From contig NZ_KB902724.1 of assembly GCF_000379605.1 (NCBI RefSeq), forward strand, positions 227,868 to 291,867: DNA of 64,000 bases, in the 5' to 3' direction. The DNA is from Rhizobium giardinii bv. giardinii H152 (GTDB lineage: Bacteria > Pseudomonadota > Alphaproteobacteria > Rhizobiales > Rhizobiaceae). Positions within the stretch are counted from its first letter, which is position 1. Every line of letters starts with the position of its first letter. The notes under the pieces were generated by a model. That model ran no database searches and was not told where the DNA came from. It worked only from the letters and a program-made list of their open reading frames with translations. This document shows, one piece after another, positions 28,434 through 37,086 of this stretch. The position numbers and the translations under genes were made by a program.

Positions 28434-28458
28434 ACCGGATTGTAGAAGGACCAGTTAC

Positions 28459-29262
28459 ATGACACCGCAGACATCCGGGATCGACGCACGTTTCGCGCTG
28501 GCTCGCACTATAGCCAAGGAAGCTGGCGCCGTTGCGCTCGGCTATTTCAACACGCGCGACACGCTCGTCGTGGAGACGAAGCGTGACCCGCAGGACGTGG
28601 TCTCCATCGCAGATCGCGAAGTGGAGAACCTGATCCGCGCCCGTGTCGCGGACCTTCATGCGGCGGACGGTTTCCTCGGTGAGGAATATGGCCTTGTCGA
28701 AGGGCATTCCGGCTATACCTGGGTGGTTGATCCGATCGACGGCACCAGTCCTTTCGTCAACGGCATGCCGAACTGGTGTGTGTCGATCGCCGTGCTGCGC
28801 GGTGGTGAACCGGTTGTCGGGGTCATCTTTTCGCCGTGCCACGACGAGCTCTATGCCGCCGCCAAAGGAAACGGCGCCACCTTGAACGGCAAGCCGCTCA
28901 GCCTCGATCAGAGCCGAACGATCAGGAATGGAGTAACCGGCATCGGCGCCAACAACTACGTCGCCCCGGCGGTCGTCGCTAAAACAGTCGAGAACCTGCT
29001 GGAAGCCGGCGGCAACTTCATTCGCAACGGATCCGGCGCGTTGATGCTCGCCTATGTCGCTGCGGGCCGGTTGGTTGGCTACTACGAGCCCTACATGCAT
29101 GCTTGGGATTGCCTTGCCGGCTATTGCCTCGTCAAGGAAGCGGGCGGATGGTACCACCCGTTCCCCACTGACGGGGGGCGTCTCACCAAGGGCGCACCCG
29201 TGCTTGCTGCAGGACCGGGTGCCCGCGAGGATCTCGCAAAAATTGCGGGTCTAACAGCGTGA
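28459..29262 (+). CDS. inositol monophosphatase family protein, 267 aa
   Basis: Metal-dependent phosphatase fold. GEEYG, VVDPIDGTSPFVNG (the main metal site) and AWDCLAGYCLVKEAGG (third metal Asp) are all present, so the active site is intact. The family includes inositol monophosphatase, histidinol phosphatase and 3'(2'),5'-bisphosphate nucleotidase; the substrate is undecided. It follows the ABC ATPase pseudogene by 25 bp, so it once probably belonged to a transport operon. ATG has AGAAGGA upstream. Confidence 0.9.
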   Translation: MTPQTSGIDARFALARTIAKEAGAVALGYFNTRDTLVVETKRDPQDVVSIADREVENLIRARVADLHAADGFLGEEYGLVEGHSGYTWVVDPIDGTSPFVNGMPNWCVSIAVLRGGEPVVGVIFSPCHDELYAAAKGNGATLNGKPLSLDQSRTIRNGVTGIGANNYVAPAVVAKTVENLLEAGGNFIRNGSGALMLAYVAAGRLVGYYEPYMHAWDCLAGYCLVKEAGGWYHPFPTDGGRLTKGAPVLAAGPGAREDLAKIAGLTA

Positions 29263-29433
29263 ATCGCATCGGTTTGATGAATGCGGCAAGCATGCCTGGC
29301 TGGCTGCGCCCTCCTCAAAGGCAACAGAAAACGCGATCTCTGGCGGTTCAGAAATCTGGCATCTTTGGAGTGCGGGTAGCACTGCGCAGGGTTCCGCCCA
29401 TTCGTCAACCAGCAACGTCCAGCCAACGATGGA

Positions 29434-30105
29434 TCAGGCAACGAAGTCCTGATCTCTCATCGAACTGCCAAATCCGGTGATCACGCTGCTGACTTCGTCC
29501 CAATGGGGGAGTGCCTTCATTCGCTCCAGCCAAGCCTGGACATTGGGAAAGCGTGAGAGATCGTAACGGATGAGTTCGCCGCATGCCACAAAACCAGCGC
29601 CGAGATAGTCGGCGATGGTGATATCATCGCCGGTCAGGAATGCGTTGCCATTGCCGAGATAGTGGTCGTTAAGCACCTGCAGCCAGAATCCGGCCCTGTC
29701 GCGCCCCCATTCGACAGCGACCTTCTGGCCATCCTCGCTTGGCCTCTTGTGATGCGGAAAGATTTGCGGATAGACCATATTGTAGGCCCAGTCGCGATAG
29801 AAGCCGGTATTGAACCAGTCCATGATCTCGTTGACGCGCGCACGCTTTTTCAGATCCTTCGGGTACTCCGGCATGCCGTATTTATCGGCGAGGTATTTCA
29901 GGATTGCCGAGCACTCGGTCATCCTGAGGTCACCGTCCTCGAAGACCGGCACCTGCCGGCTCGGATTGACTGAAATGAATGGCTCCTGGTGATGGGCGCC
30001 CGTCATCAAGTCGACAACTTCTTCTTCGACATTCAGGCCCTTCTCAGCGATGAGCAGGCGGATCGGCCGGCTGGTCTGCGACACGGGATGCATATAAAGC
30101 TTCAT
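29434..30105 (-). CDS. glutathione S-transferase, 223 aa
   Basis: N-terminal thioredoxin-like domain (MKLYMHPVSQTSRPIRLLIAEKG) with the glutathione-binding NPSRQVPVFEDGD and ECSAILKYL; C-terminal helical domain with TGDDITIADYLGAG, the conserved N-capping box. The early serine or tyrosine at residues 8-10 may activate glutathione. ATG at 30105 has GGAGG upstream. It is cotranscribed with a VOC gene that lies upstream by 45 bp, suggesting detoxification or catabolism of an electrophile. Confidence 0.9.
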   Translation of the reverse strand: MKLYMHPVSQTSRPIRLLIAEKGLNVEEEVVDLMTGAHHQEPFISVNPSRQVPVFEDGDLRMTECSAILKYLADKYGMPEYPKDLKKRARVNEIMDWFNTGFYRDWAYNMVYPQIFPHHKRPSEDGQKVAVEWGRDRAGFWLQVLNDHYLGNGNAFLTGDDITIADYLGAGFVACGELIRYDLSRFPNVQAWLERMKALPHWDEVSSVITGFGSSMRDQDFVA

Positions 30106-30150
30106 CGTTTCCTCCATTGACTGCTTGTGGTTGAAGCGCGCTTCGGTCTT

Positions 30151-30741
30151 TCAGCTGCGGGGATATGCGTTCTTCGGACCGCGGTCCGAAGACAGACTGC
30201 CGCGATTGCGCGCGGTCAAGGTCTCGATCGCATCGGCAAGGTGGATTTCGGCGATGTTGTAGTCGCCGCGAGCCACTCTGATCCTGTGGGCCTCGAGCAT
30301 GACGTCGCCGTGACTGCAGCCGAACGGCGGTTCGAAACGGTAAGACGCCAGTTCGATCAAGAGGCCGAGCGGGTCTTCGAAATAGATCGAATCCATGAAA
30401 CCGCGATCCTTCGGACCCGAATGATTGATACCGCGCTCGTTAAGGCGCTCGACCGCCTGCCGGAAAGTGGCCTGAGAAACGGCAAAGGCGAGATGGTGGA
30501 CACAGCCGATATCGGTCGAGGTGCGTTTCGGATCGGGCTTGCGGCTCTCGTCCGTGAAGATCGTGATCAGCCGGCCATCGCCTGGATCGAAATAGAGATG
30601 GCTCTCGGTGGCTTTGTCGAGATTGGGCTGCTCAAAGACAAAGGGCATGCCGAGGATACCTTCCCAGAAATCGATCGACGTTTGACGGTCCGCGCCGACG
30701 ATCGTTATGTGGTGCACGCCCTGTGATTGAAGTTTCCTCAT
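30151..30741 (-). CDS. VOC (glyoxalase/extradiol dioxygenase) superfamily protein, 196 aa
   Basis: Two beta-alpha-beta-beta-beta modules: GVHHITIVGADRQTSIDFWEGILGMPFVF and VHHLAFAVSQATFRQAVERLNERGI, ending SIYFEDPLGLLIELASY. Metal ligands (His in HHIT, His in HHLA, Glu in LIEL) are present. The family covers glyoxalases, ring-cleaving dioxygenases and fosfomycin-type thiol transferases. A GST gene follows in the same direction. ATG has GGAGG upstream. Confidence 0.87.
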   Translation of the reverse strand: MRKLQSQGVHHITIVGADRQTSIDFWEGILGMPFVFEQPNLDKATESHLYFDPGDGRLITIFTDESRKPDPKRTSTDIGCVHHLAFAVSQATFRQAVERLNERGINHSGPKDRGFMDSIYFEDPLGLLIELASYRFEPPFGCSHGDVMLEAHRIRVARGDYNIAEIHLADAIETLTARNRGSLSSDRGPKNAYPRS

Positions 30742-31184
30742 CGTCTCCTCCTCATGTTGCGGCTTGCGACCAGTCGACCAGTTTGGACTTGTAATCGCTG
30801 CGCGGCAATGTGCCCCACGGCACCAATCTCGGTCGATACAACTAGAAGGTCGCGACGCAAAAAGGACATGTTACGCCAGGTGTTCACTAAGCCGTTATAA
30901 ATACTTAAATGTTTGTAATCGAAGAACCACGGCAACAAGAACGATGGTCAACTGACGCGTCCTGCAGGCGAACGCATTTGGCAGTGTCCCGCGATGCGAA
31001 TTTCCCGCGTGGGCGAGATTGAAAGCGGTACGCGACAGCCGCGGGAAAACGATGCTGGCGGCGAAACTCTGAGGGCTGGTTGATAGTAGCGGAATACGGA
31101 GCAGGCCGTTCGGCTTCGCGAAAATTTTCTCCCGCCATTGGGTCGTTTCACGGAGTTGCGCGTTTAGCCGGGAGGAAACCAACC
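30742..31184. other. 443-bp intergenic region between divergent genes
   Basis: It contains the promoters of the leftward VOC/GST pair and of the small rightward gene. An AT-rich stretch (TTATAAATACTTAAATG, 30894-30910) is the most promoter-like part. No repeat, RNA gene or further coding sequence was recognised. Confidence 0.5.
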
Positions 31185-31430
31185 ATGCAGGAGACTCCTA
31201 TGAGCAAGACCTTTGACCTTTCCGACTTCTCCGAGGAGGAACTCACGGCGCTCATTGATGAAGCGAGCCGTCTGCGAGATGCCTTGCGCGAGAGCCGTGA
31301 CCGGGAGCTTCCGACGGGTGCGGACGGTTCGAAGGGGCAGGATGTAAGGGATCCGGATCACGGTGCCATCCCCACACCGACGCCGCGTGAGGTCAAGGAA
31401 GAAGGTCCGGCGCATGGCGTGCCGGAATAA
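31185..31430 (+). CDS. small hypothetical protein, 81 aa
   Basis: Hydrophilic, charged protein with an N-terminal amphipathic helix (FDLSDFSEEELTALIDEASRLRDALRES) and a low-complexity tail rich in Gly, Pro, Asp and Lys. Two starts are possible: ATG 31185 (GGAGG nine bases upstream) and ATG 31200 (AGGAG six bases upstream). No family recognised. The good ribosome sites and codon use support a real gene. Confidence 0.55.
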   Translation: MQETPMSKTFDLSDFSEEELTALIDEASRLRDALRESRDRELPTGADGSKGQDVRDPDHGAIPTPTPREVKEEGPAHGVPE

Positions 31431-31595
31431 TTTCTCGCATATCGAGAATTGGCCCATCCCGCCCTTCTGTCTGGGTCGGTGACAGCATCGTTCAAGCGCC
31501 GACGAGTTCTCACCCGACCGCGCGCTTGACCTCGATAGCCGGATCCCCTCGAAATTGAAACTGTTTTGCCATTGACTTGATCGGGCTGGCGATTT

Positions 31596-31627
31596 ACGAC
31601 TGACGAAAATCAAAATTCGTCAGTCGT
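31596..31627. promoter_or_regulatory. TetR operator: perfect 12-bp inverted repeat
   Basis: ACGACTGACGAA and its exact reverse complement flank an 8-bp AT-rich spacer, ending 15 bp before the tetR start. A TTGACT at 31573-31578 could serve as -35 with the palindrome covering the -10 region. The layout fits autorepression and control of the efflux operon. Confidence 0.88.
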
Positions 31628-31642
31628 AGAAAGCTTATCTAG

Positions 31643-32245
31643 ATGGATGATGTGACAGAGACTGTTGAAGCCACGAGACAGGAAAATATCTCCCGGATCC
31701 TTGATGCCGCGGAGCGGCTTTTCCGACACTACGGCTATTCCAAGACAACCGTCGCCGATGTCGCGCGTGATCTCGGCATGTCGCCGGCCAACATCTACCG
31801 TTTTTTTGCTTCCAAAACAGAAATCCATCAGGCCGTGTGCGGACGCATGCTCGCGGGCAGCTACCAGCAGGCCCTTGAGATTTCGCTGCTGCCGATCAGC
31901 GCCGCCGACCGCCTGCGCAAGTTTCTCCATACGCAGCATCAGCTTGTTCTGGCGACGATGCTTGATGAGGAAAAGGTGCATGAAATGGTCGTCGTCGCAA
32001 TGGAGCGCGACTGGCATGTCATCGACAAGCATATCGACCGCATGCATGAACTGGTCGAGAAAATCATCCGGCAGGGTATCCAAGCCGGTGAATTTGCCGA
32101 GCAGGATGCTGCCGTCGCGTCCCGCTGTTTCGGGGCGGCAACGCTCAATCTGTGCCATCCGCAAATGGTGGCGCAATGTCTCGCCAAGCAGAACCGGGCA
32201 ATGCCCGATGAACTCGTCGAATTTGTCATTAAGGCGTTGCGATGA
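31643..32245 (+). CDS. TetR family transcriptional regulator, 200 aa
   Basis: N-terminal helix-turn-helix: ILDAAERLFRHYGYSKTTVADVARDLGMSPANIYRFFASKTEIHQAV. The ligand-binding C-terminus is poorly conserved, as usual. It is the first gene before an RND membrane-fusion and pump pair, 50 bp downstream, and a 12-bp-arm palindrome lies just upstream, so it should repress its own operon until an inducing compound binds. Confidence 0.93.
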   Translation: MDDVTETVEATRQENISRILDAAERLFRHYGYSKTTVADVARDLGMSPANIYRFFASKTEIHQAVCGRMLAGSYQQALEISLLPISAADRLRKFLHTQHQLVLATMLDEEKVHEMVVVAMERDWHVIDKHIDRMHELVEKIIRQGIQAGEFAEQDAAVASRCFGAATLNLCHPQMVAQCLAKQNRAMPDELVEFVIKALR

Positions 32246-32295
32246 ACGGAAGCCCAGCGGCGCCGTTTCAAATTGTTTGTTTTTAGGAATACGAA

Positions 32296-33459
32296 ATGTT
32301 CTCGACTAGCCATAGCCATAGCCATAGCCGTGCCCGCATGCTGCCAGCCACCCTTCTTGCCACCCTTCTTGCGGCTGCGCTCCTTGCGCTTACCGCCTGC
32401 TCGCAGGAGAAGGCCGAGACGACGCCGATTGTCCGCCCGGTCAAAGTGGTCGAGATCGCGCAGGCGAGTGACGCGCGCACGCTCAACTACTCCGGAGCGG
32501 TGCGCGCCCGCGTCGAAATGAACCTCGGCTTCCGCATCGACGGCAAGATCAGCGAGCGCTTCGTCGATATAGGCGATAGGGTCAAGGCCGGCGAATTGCT
32601 CGCCCGCATCGACTCTGCCGACTACGCGCTTTCGGTGCAAAGCGCCAAGGCAAGCCTCGATGCGGCCGAGCGGCAGGTCGAGACCACAGAGTTGGCACGC
32701 AACCGCGCCGAACAGCTGTTTGCCAAGAACGTCTCGTCGAAGGCGCAACTGGAGCAGGCGACGCTCAGCTACGACCAGGCGGTTGCCTCTCGCGATTCAG
32801 CCCGGTCAGCGCTCGATCAGGCGAAGAACCAGGTCAACTACACCGATTTGAAGTCCGATCAGAACGGCATCGTCACCGCAGTCAATGCCGATGTCGGTCA
32901 GGTCGTCGGTTCGGGAACGCCAGTCGTCACCGTCGCGGTCGATGGTGAAAAGGAAGTGCTGATCGCAATCCCGGAGGTGGACATCACCCAATTCAAGCCG
33001 GGGAAAATGGTGAAGGCCAGCTTCTGGTCCGATACTTCCCTGGCGCTGCAGGGCAGGGTGCGGGAGGTCGCAGGCAGCGCCGACCCGCAGTCGCGTACGT
33101 TCGCCGTCCGTGTCGGCCTGCCGAACGATCCCAAGGTTCTGCTTGGCATGACCGCCAATATCGAAGCCTCCGCCGACAGCGCACGCCAGCTTATCTCTAT
33201 TCCCTTGACCGCTCTGACCAAGAAGGATGATCAGCCGATCGTCTGGACGGTCGATCGCACAACCGAAACGGTGCACTCCCGCGTGGTCACCGTCACCGAT
33301 TTCACCGGTAATGGAGTGCGCGTGGCCGAAGGGCTGACGCCCGGCGACGTCGTCGTTTCCGCCGGTACGCAGTTCATGACCGAAGGCCTCAAGGTGAAGC
33401 TCGAAGGTATGGCCGCCAAGCAATCGGCGGCAGCCGACGCTGCCACCCTGACGCGTTGA
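32296..33459 (+). CDS. RND efflux periplasmic adaptor (membrane fusion protein), 387 aa
   Basis: Lipoprotein signal with lipobox LALTAC-S near residue 35. The lipoyl and hairpin regions follow (VKAGELLARIDSADYALSVQSAKASLDAAERQVETTELARNRAEQLFAKNV), then the barrel domain VNADVGQVVGSGTPVVTVAVDGEKEVLIAIPEVD. It links the inner-membrane pump to an outer-membrane channel; no channel gene is present in this window. The N-terminus carries an odd SHSHSHS stretch from a hexanucleotide repeat, so an internal ATG at 32338 is an alternative start. Confidence 0.93.
   Translation: MFSTSHSHSHSRARMLPATLLATLLAAALLALTACSQEKAETTPIVRPVKVVEIAQASDARTLNYSGAVRARVEMNLGFRIDGKISERFVDIGDRVKAGELLARIDSADYALSVQSAKASLDAAERQVETTELARNRAEQLFAKNVSSKAQLEQATLSYDQAVASRDSARSALDQAKNQVNYTDLKSDQNGIVTAVNADVGQVVGSGTPVVTVAVDGEKEVLIAIPEVDITQFKPGKMVKASFWSDTSLALQGRVREVAGSADPQSRTFAVRVGLPNDPKVLLGMTANIEASADSARQLISIPLTALTKKDDQPIVWTVDRTTETVHSRVVTVTDFTGNGVRVAEGLTPGDVVVSAGTQFMTEGLKVKLEGMAAKQSAAADAATLTR
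32307..32330 (+). repeat. hexanucleotide tandem repeat (TAGCCA)x4
   Basis: Three exact TAGCCA units and one variant (TAGCCG) at the start of the adaptor gene, coding for Ser-His repeats. As units are 6 bp, copy number changes keep the frame. Confidence 0.85.
32348..32371 (+). repeat. 12-bp direct tandem duplication in the signal peptide
   Basis: CCACCCTTCTTG occurs twice back to back, coding ATLLATLL in the hydrophobic core of the lipoprotein signal. Confidence 0.85.
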
Positions 33460-33489
33460 ACCCGGTTGAACGAGAACGGAACGAAGCCG

Positions 33490-36400
33490 ATGGCCATCTC
33501 CACCGATCAGAAACAACCCTTCAACCTCTCCCGCTGGGCGATTGAGCACCCGAGCATTGCGCGCTTTCTGTTCGGCCTCATCCTCATCACCGGCGTTCTC
33601 GGTCTGATGCGGATGGGGCAAAAGGAAGATCCGGACTTCACCTTCCGGGTGATGGTCGTGCAGGCGATCTGGCCGGGCGCCTCGATCCAGGAAATGGAAG
33701 ACCAGGTCGTCAACAAGATCGAGCGCAAACTGCAGGAGACGCCGCATCTCGATTTCGTCCGCTCCTACACCCGCGCCGGCAGCGCCATCATCACGCTGCA
33801 GATCGAGGGTGATACCAATGCCGAGCAGGTTGCCGATGCCTTCTACCAGGTTCGCAAGAAGGTCGGCGATATTGAGAACGAACTGCCGCAAGGTCTGCTC
33901 GGGCCCTATTTCAACGACGAGTTCGGCGATACCTTCATTACGCTTCATTCGCTGAGTGGCTCCGGCTACAGCTATCCCGAGCTGAAGAAATTCGCCATCC
34001 AGGCGCGCGACATGCTTTTGTCGACGCCCGGCGTCGAGAAGGCCGTTATCATCGGCGACCAGCCGGAAAAGATATACATCGACATTTCCTCCAAGGTGCT
34101 CGCCCAACGCGGGCTGACGCTGACGGACCTGCAGAACGCCATCAGGGGGCAGAACAATGTCGATCCGGCAGGCTCCGTCGATACCGGCACCCGCTCCGTC
34201 CGCATCGCCGTCGATGGCGGCGTCACCCGGGCATCCGACATTCGTGAGCTTCGGCTGAGGGCCGGCAACCAGATCACGCGTCTCGGCGATATCGCGACCG
34301 TGACCTCCGGCCTCGAAGATCCCTATCAGCGCAAATACCGGTTCAACGGCGAAGACAGCGTCCAGCTCGGCGTCGTCATGGCAAAAGGCTACAAGGTTAC
34401 CGATGTCGGCGCCGCAGTTGAGGAAGCCTACAAGCGTTTCGAGTCTGCGCTGCCCTATGGCGTCCAGGTCGAGCAGATTTCCAATCAGCCGGAAGTCGTG
34501 ACGGAGGCGGTCAGCGAATTTATGCATGCCCTCGGCGAGGCGCTGGTGATCGTGCTCGTCGTCTCTTTCCTGTCGATCGGCTGGCGCTCTGGCCTGGTGA
34601 TCGCGATCGCCATTCCGCTGGTGCTCGCTGCCACCTTCGCCATCATGTACGAACTCGGCATCGACCTGCAGCGCATCTCGCTCGGCGCCCTGATCATTGC
34701 GCTTGGCCTGCTTGTCGACGACGCGATGATCGTCGTCGAGATGATGGAGCGCAAGCTCGAGGAGGGGCTGCACAAGGTCGATGCGGCAAGTTTCGCCTAT
34801 ACATCGACGGCTTTCCCGATGCTAACCGGCACGCTGATCACCACGGCCGGTTTCATCCCCGTCGGTTTTGCCGCCTCCACCGCGGGCGAATATGTGCGCT
34901 CGCTGTTTTATGTCGTTGGCATCGCGCTTGTCGTTTCGTGGTTCGTGGCGGTCTATTTCACGCCCTGGCTTGGCTATTTGATCCTCAAGCAGCGAAAGCA
35001 CGCCGGCGAGCATCACGACGTTTTCGATACGCGCTTTTATCGCCGGCTGCGGGCCACCGTCGGTTGGGCCGTACGCCACCGCATCATCGTGCTTACGCTG
35101 ACGATGGCTACCTTCGCGACCAGCCTCTGGGCTTTCCAGTTCATTCCGAAGAACTTCTTCCCGCAGTCTTCGCGCCCCGAAATCCTCGTCGATCTCTGGC
35201 TGCCGGAAGGCACCAGCATCAGGCAAGTCGAGGCTCAGGCTAAGGCTCTAGAAGCGAAGATGATGGACGATCCGGACAAGAAGTTCATCGCCACCTATAT
35301 CGGCGAGGGCGCTCCGCGCTTCTTCCTGCCGCTTGACCAGCAGCTGCGCAATCCGAACTTCGCCCAGCTTCTCGTCATGGCCAACGACGAATCGGCCCGC
35401 GAGCGGCTGATCGTCAAGCTGCGGACCATCCTTGCCGAGGAATTCCCGTCAATCCGCAGCAAGGTCGATCGCCTGTTCCTCGGGCCGCCGACCGGCTGGC
35501 CGGTCCAGATGCGGGTGATGGGTCCGGATCGCGCGGAAGTCCGACGGATCGCCGATCAGGTCAAGGCGAAGTTTGCCGAAAACCCTGAGCTGGGTGCGAT
35601 CCACGACGATTGGCTGGAGCCCGTGCCCGCGATGAAACTGGTGATCGACCAGGATCGCGCCCGCGCCCTTGGCGTAACCTCGCAGCGCATTCGCCAGATG
35701 CTGCAGGCGGCGACGGCAGGCGCTCCCCTCGATAACGTGCGCGATGGTGAGGAGACTGTCTCCATCGTCGCCCGTGAACCGGAGACGAGCCGTCACCTGC
35801 TGTCGGCGGTGGATTCGGTCTATATCCCGACGGATTTCGGCGGTTTCGTGCCCCTGTCGCAAGTCGCCAAGGTCGTCCCGGTTCTCGAGCAGGGCATCGA
35901 ATGGCGCCGCAATCGCCTGCCGACGATCACCGTGCGCGGCACGCTGCCGGATGGGGTGCAGCCGAACGACGTGGCGATGGCAATGTATGCCGACCTGAAG
36001 CTGCTGCGCGACGGGCTTGCACCGGGCTATACGGTCGAGATCCAGGGGGGCGCCGAGGATTCTGTCGAAAGCCAGCAGTCGATCGCCGACAAGGCGCCGA
36101 TCATGCTTGCCGTCATCGTCGTGCTCTTGATGATCCAGCTGCAGCATTTCGGCAAGGCAATGCTGGTGCTGGCGACCGGTCCGCTCGGCATCATCGGTGC
36201 GGCCGCAGCCCTCCTGATCAGCGGCGCGCCTTTCGGTTTCGTCGCCATCCTCGGCGTCATCGCGCTGCTCGGCATCATCATGCGCAACTCGATCATCCTC
36301 GTCGACCAGATCGACCAGGACATTGCCGCCGGCATGGAGCGGTCGGAAGCGATCATCGGTTCGGCCGTGCGCCGCTTCCGGCCGATCGTCCTGACGGCAA

Positions 36401-36633
36401 TGACGGCTGTGCTCGCTCTCATCCCGATCTCGCGCGGCGTTTTCTGGGGCCCGCTCGCCTTCGCCATGATGGGTGGCATCCTCGTCGCTACCGTGCTGAC
36501 GATCCTCGTCCTCCCTGCCGGCTACGCCCTGTTCTTCGGCAAGGAACCGAAAAAACAGGCCTCCGAACCCGAGCAGACGAACGAGGAGCCGGAGGAGGAT
36601 GCGATCTATCCGGCGTCCCTGGCCGCCGAATAG
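33490..36633 (+). CDS. RND efflux pump inner-membrane subunit, 1047 aa
   Basis: Full-length AcrB-like transporter. TM1 is followed by MGQKEDPDFTFRVMVVQAIWPGAS, and TM4 carries the proton-relay DD pair in LIIALGLLVDDAMIVVEMMERKLEEG. Two large periplasmic loops and twelve membrane segments are seen, with the second half repeating the first (MIQLQHFGKAMLVLATGPLGIIGAA). ATG at 33490 has GGAACGAAG upstream; a TTG at 33466 is less likely. It is coupled to the adaptor gene (30 bp). The DD motif suggests organic (HAE-type) rather than metal substrates. Confidence 0.94.
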   Translation: MAISTDQKQPFNLSRWAIEHPSIARFLFGLILITGVLGLMRMGQKEDPDFTFRVMVVQAIWPGASIQEMEDQVVNKIERKLQETPHLDFVRSYTRAGSAIITLQIEGDTNAEQVADAFYQVRKKVGDIENELPQGLLGPYFNDEFGDTFITLHSLSGSGYSYPELKKFAIQARDMLLSTPGVEKAVIIGDQPEKIYIDISSKVLAQRGLTLTDLQNAIRGQNNVDPAGSVDTGTRSVRIAVDGGVTRASDIRELRLRAGNQITRLGDIATVTSGLEDPYQRKYRFNGEDSVQLGVVMAKGYKVTDVGAAVEEAYKRFESALPYGVQVEQISNQPEVVTEAVSEFMHALGEALVIVLVVSFLSIGWRSGLVIAIAIPLVLAATFAIMYELGIDLQRISLGALIIALGLLVDDAMIVVEMMERKLEEGLHKVDAASFAYTSTAFPMLTGTLITTAGFIPVGFAASTAGEYVRSLFYVVGIALVVSWFVAVYFTPWLGYLILKQRKHAGEHHDVFDTRFYRRLRATVGWAVRHRIIVLTLTMATFATSLWAFQFIPKNFFPQSSRPEILVDLWLPEGTSIRQVEAQAKALEAKMMDDPDKKFIATYIGEGAPRFFLPLDQQLRNPNFAQLLVMANDESARERLIVKLRTILAEEFPSIRSKVDRLFLGPPTGWPVQMRVMGPDRAEVRRIADQVKAKFAENPELGAIHDDWLEPVPAMKLVIDQDRARALGVTSQRIRQMLQAATAGAPLDNVRDGEETVSIVAREPETSRHLLSAVDSVYIPTDFGGFVPLSQVAKVVPVLEQGIEWRRNRLPTITVRGTLPDGVQPNDVAMAMYADLKLLRDGLAPGYTVEIQGGAEDSVESQQSIADKAPIMLAVIVVLLMIQLQHFGKAMLVLATGPLGIIGAAAALLISGAPFGFVAILGVIALLGIIMRNSIILVDQIDQDIAAGMERSEAIIGSAVRRFRPIVLTAMTAVLALIPISRGVFWGPLAFAMMGGILVATVLTILVLPAGYALFFGKEPKKQASEPEQTNEEPEEDAIYPASLAAE

Positions 36634-36779
36634 GAACTGAATCGGCATTGAACACCGCCGAAGTGTGTTATTCGTTTTCGGCGGTACTCAATCGATTTAT
36701 GGGTCGGGGAGCCCCCCGCTACGCGCATAGCGCATGGCTGCTCTGCAAAATTCTGCCTACTATTTGAGCGGAAACCGTG

Positions 36780-36946
36780 TATAGTCAAATCATCGAAGCG
36801 ATGCACCTCCTCCCGCAAAGCTTCGATTGTAAGTGTCCTTACTCCTCCTCCCAGAGGGCACTTGCGGAATGGCGACACTCCTCCTCCCAGTCGCCGTTCG
36901 GTTCTTTTTGAAAGCCTGCCGCACCTCCTCCCGCGGCAGGCTTTTT
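36780..36946 (+). ncRNA. small RNA array with four CCUCCUCCC-loop hairpins (cuckoo/CcsR/alpha-r14-like)
   Basis: Four hairpins in a row present the same CCTCCTCCC in their loops: stem ATCGAAGC/GCTTCGAT at 36792-36827, AAGTG/CACTT with extensions at 36831-36863, GGCGAC/GTCGCC at 36871-36895, and GCCTGCCGC/GCGGCAGGC at 36914-36941 followed by five T. Loop motifs lie at 36806-36814, 36844-36852, 36880-36888 and 36924-36932. The motif is an anti-Shine-Dalgarno sequence and marks the stress-induced CcsR RNAs of Rhodobacter and related families in rhizobia. TATAGT at 36780-36785 is a possible -10. The family call is from memory of the motif; four loops in one transcript is at the high end. Confidence 0.82.
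36914..36946 (+). terminator. rho-independent terminator, also fourth sRNA hairpin
   Basis: AAAGCCTGCCGC pairs with GCGGCAGGCTTT (12 bp) around an ACCTCCTCCC loop, followed by further T residues. It ends the small RNA transcript on the plus strand. Confidence 0.9.
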
Positions 36947-37086
36947 CGTTTCTGGGTCTTCGCGCATTCCCTTCCAGCCGCCACCCACGAAGCGCCGAGG
37001 CGCGGGTCCGTGCACCAGGGACGTAGGCCACGCGGCGGCTCAAAACCGCGGACCGGGATTTCGTTTCCACTTCTTGTGAATTTGGC

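Noticed and set aside
32806-34773. 655-codon open frame on the minus strand under the RND efflux genes
   Set aside because: It is a shadow of the intact adaptor and pump genes. It has His/Asp/Arg-rich antisense composition and no family motif.
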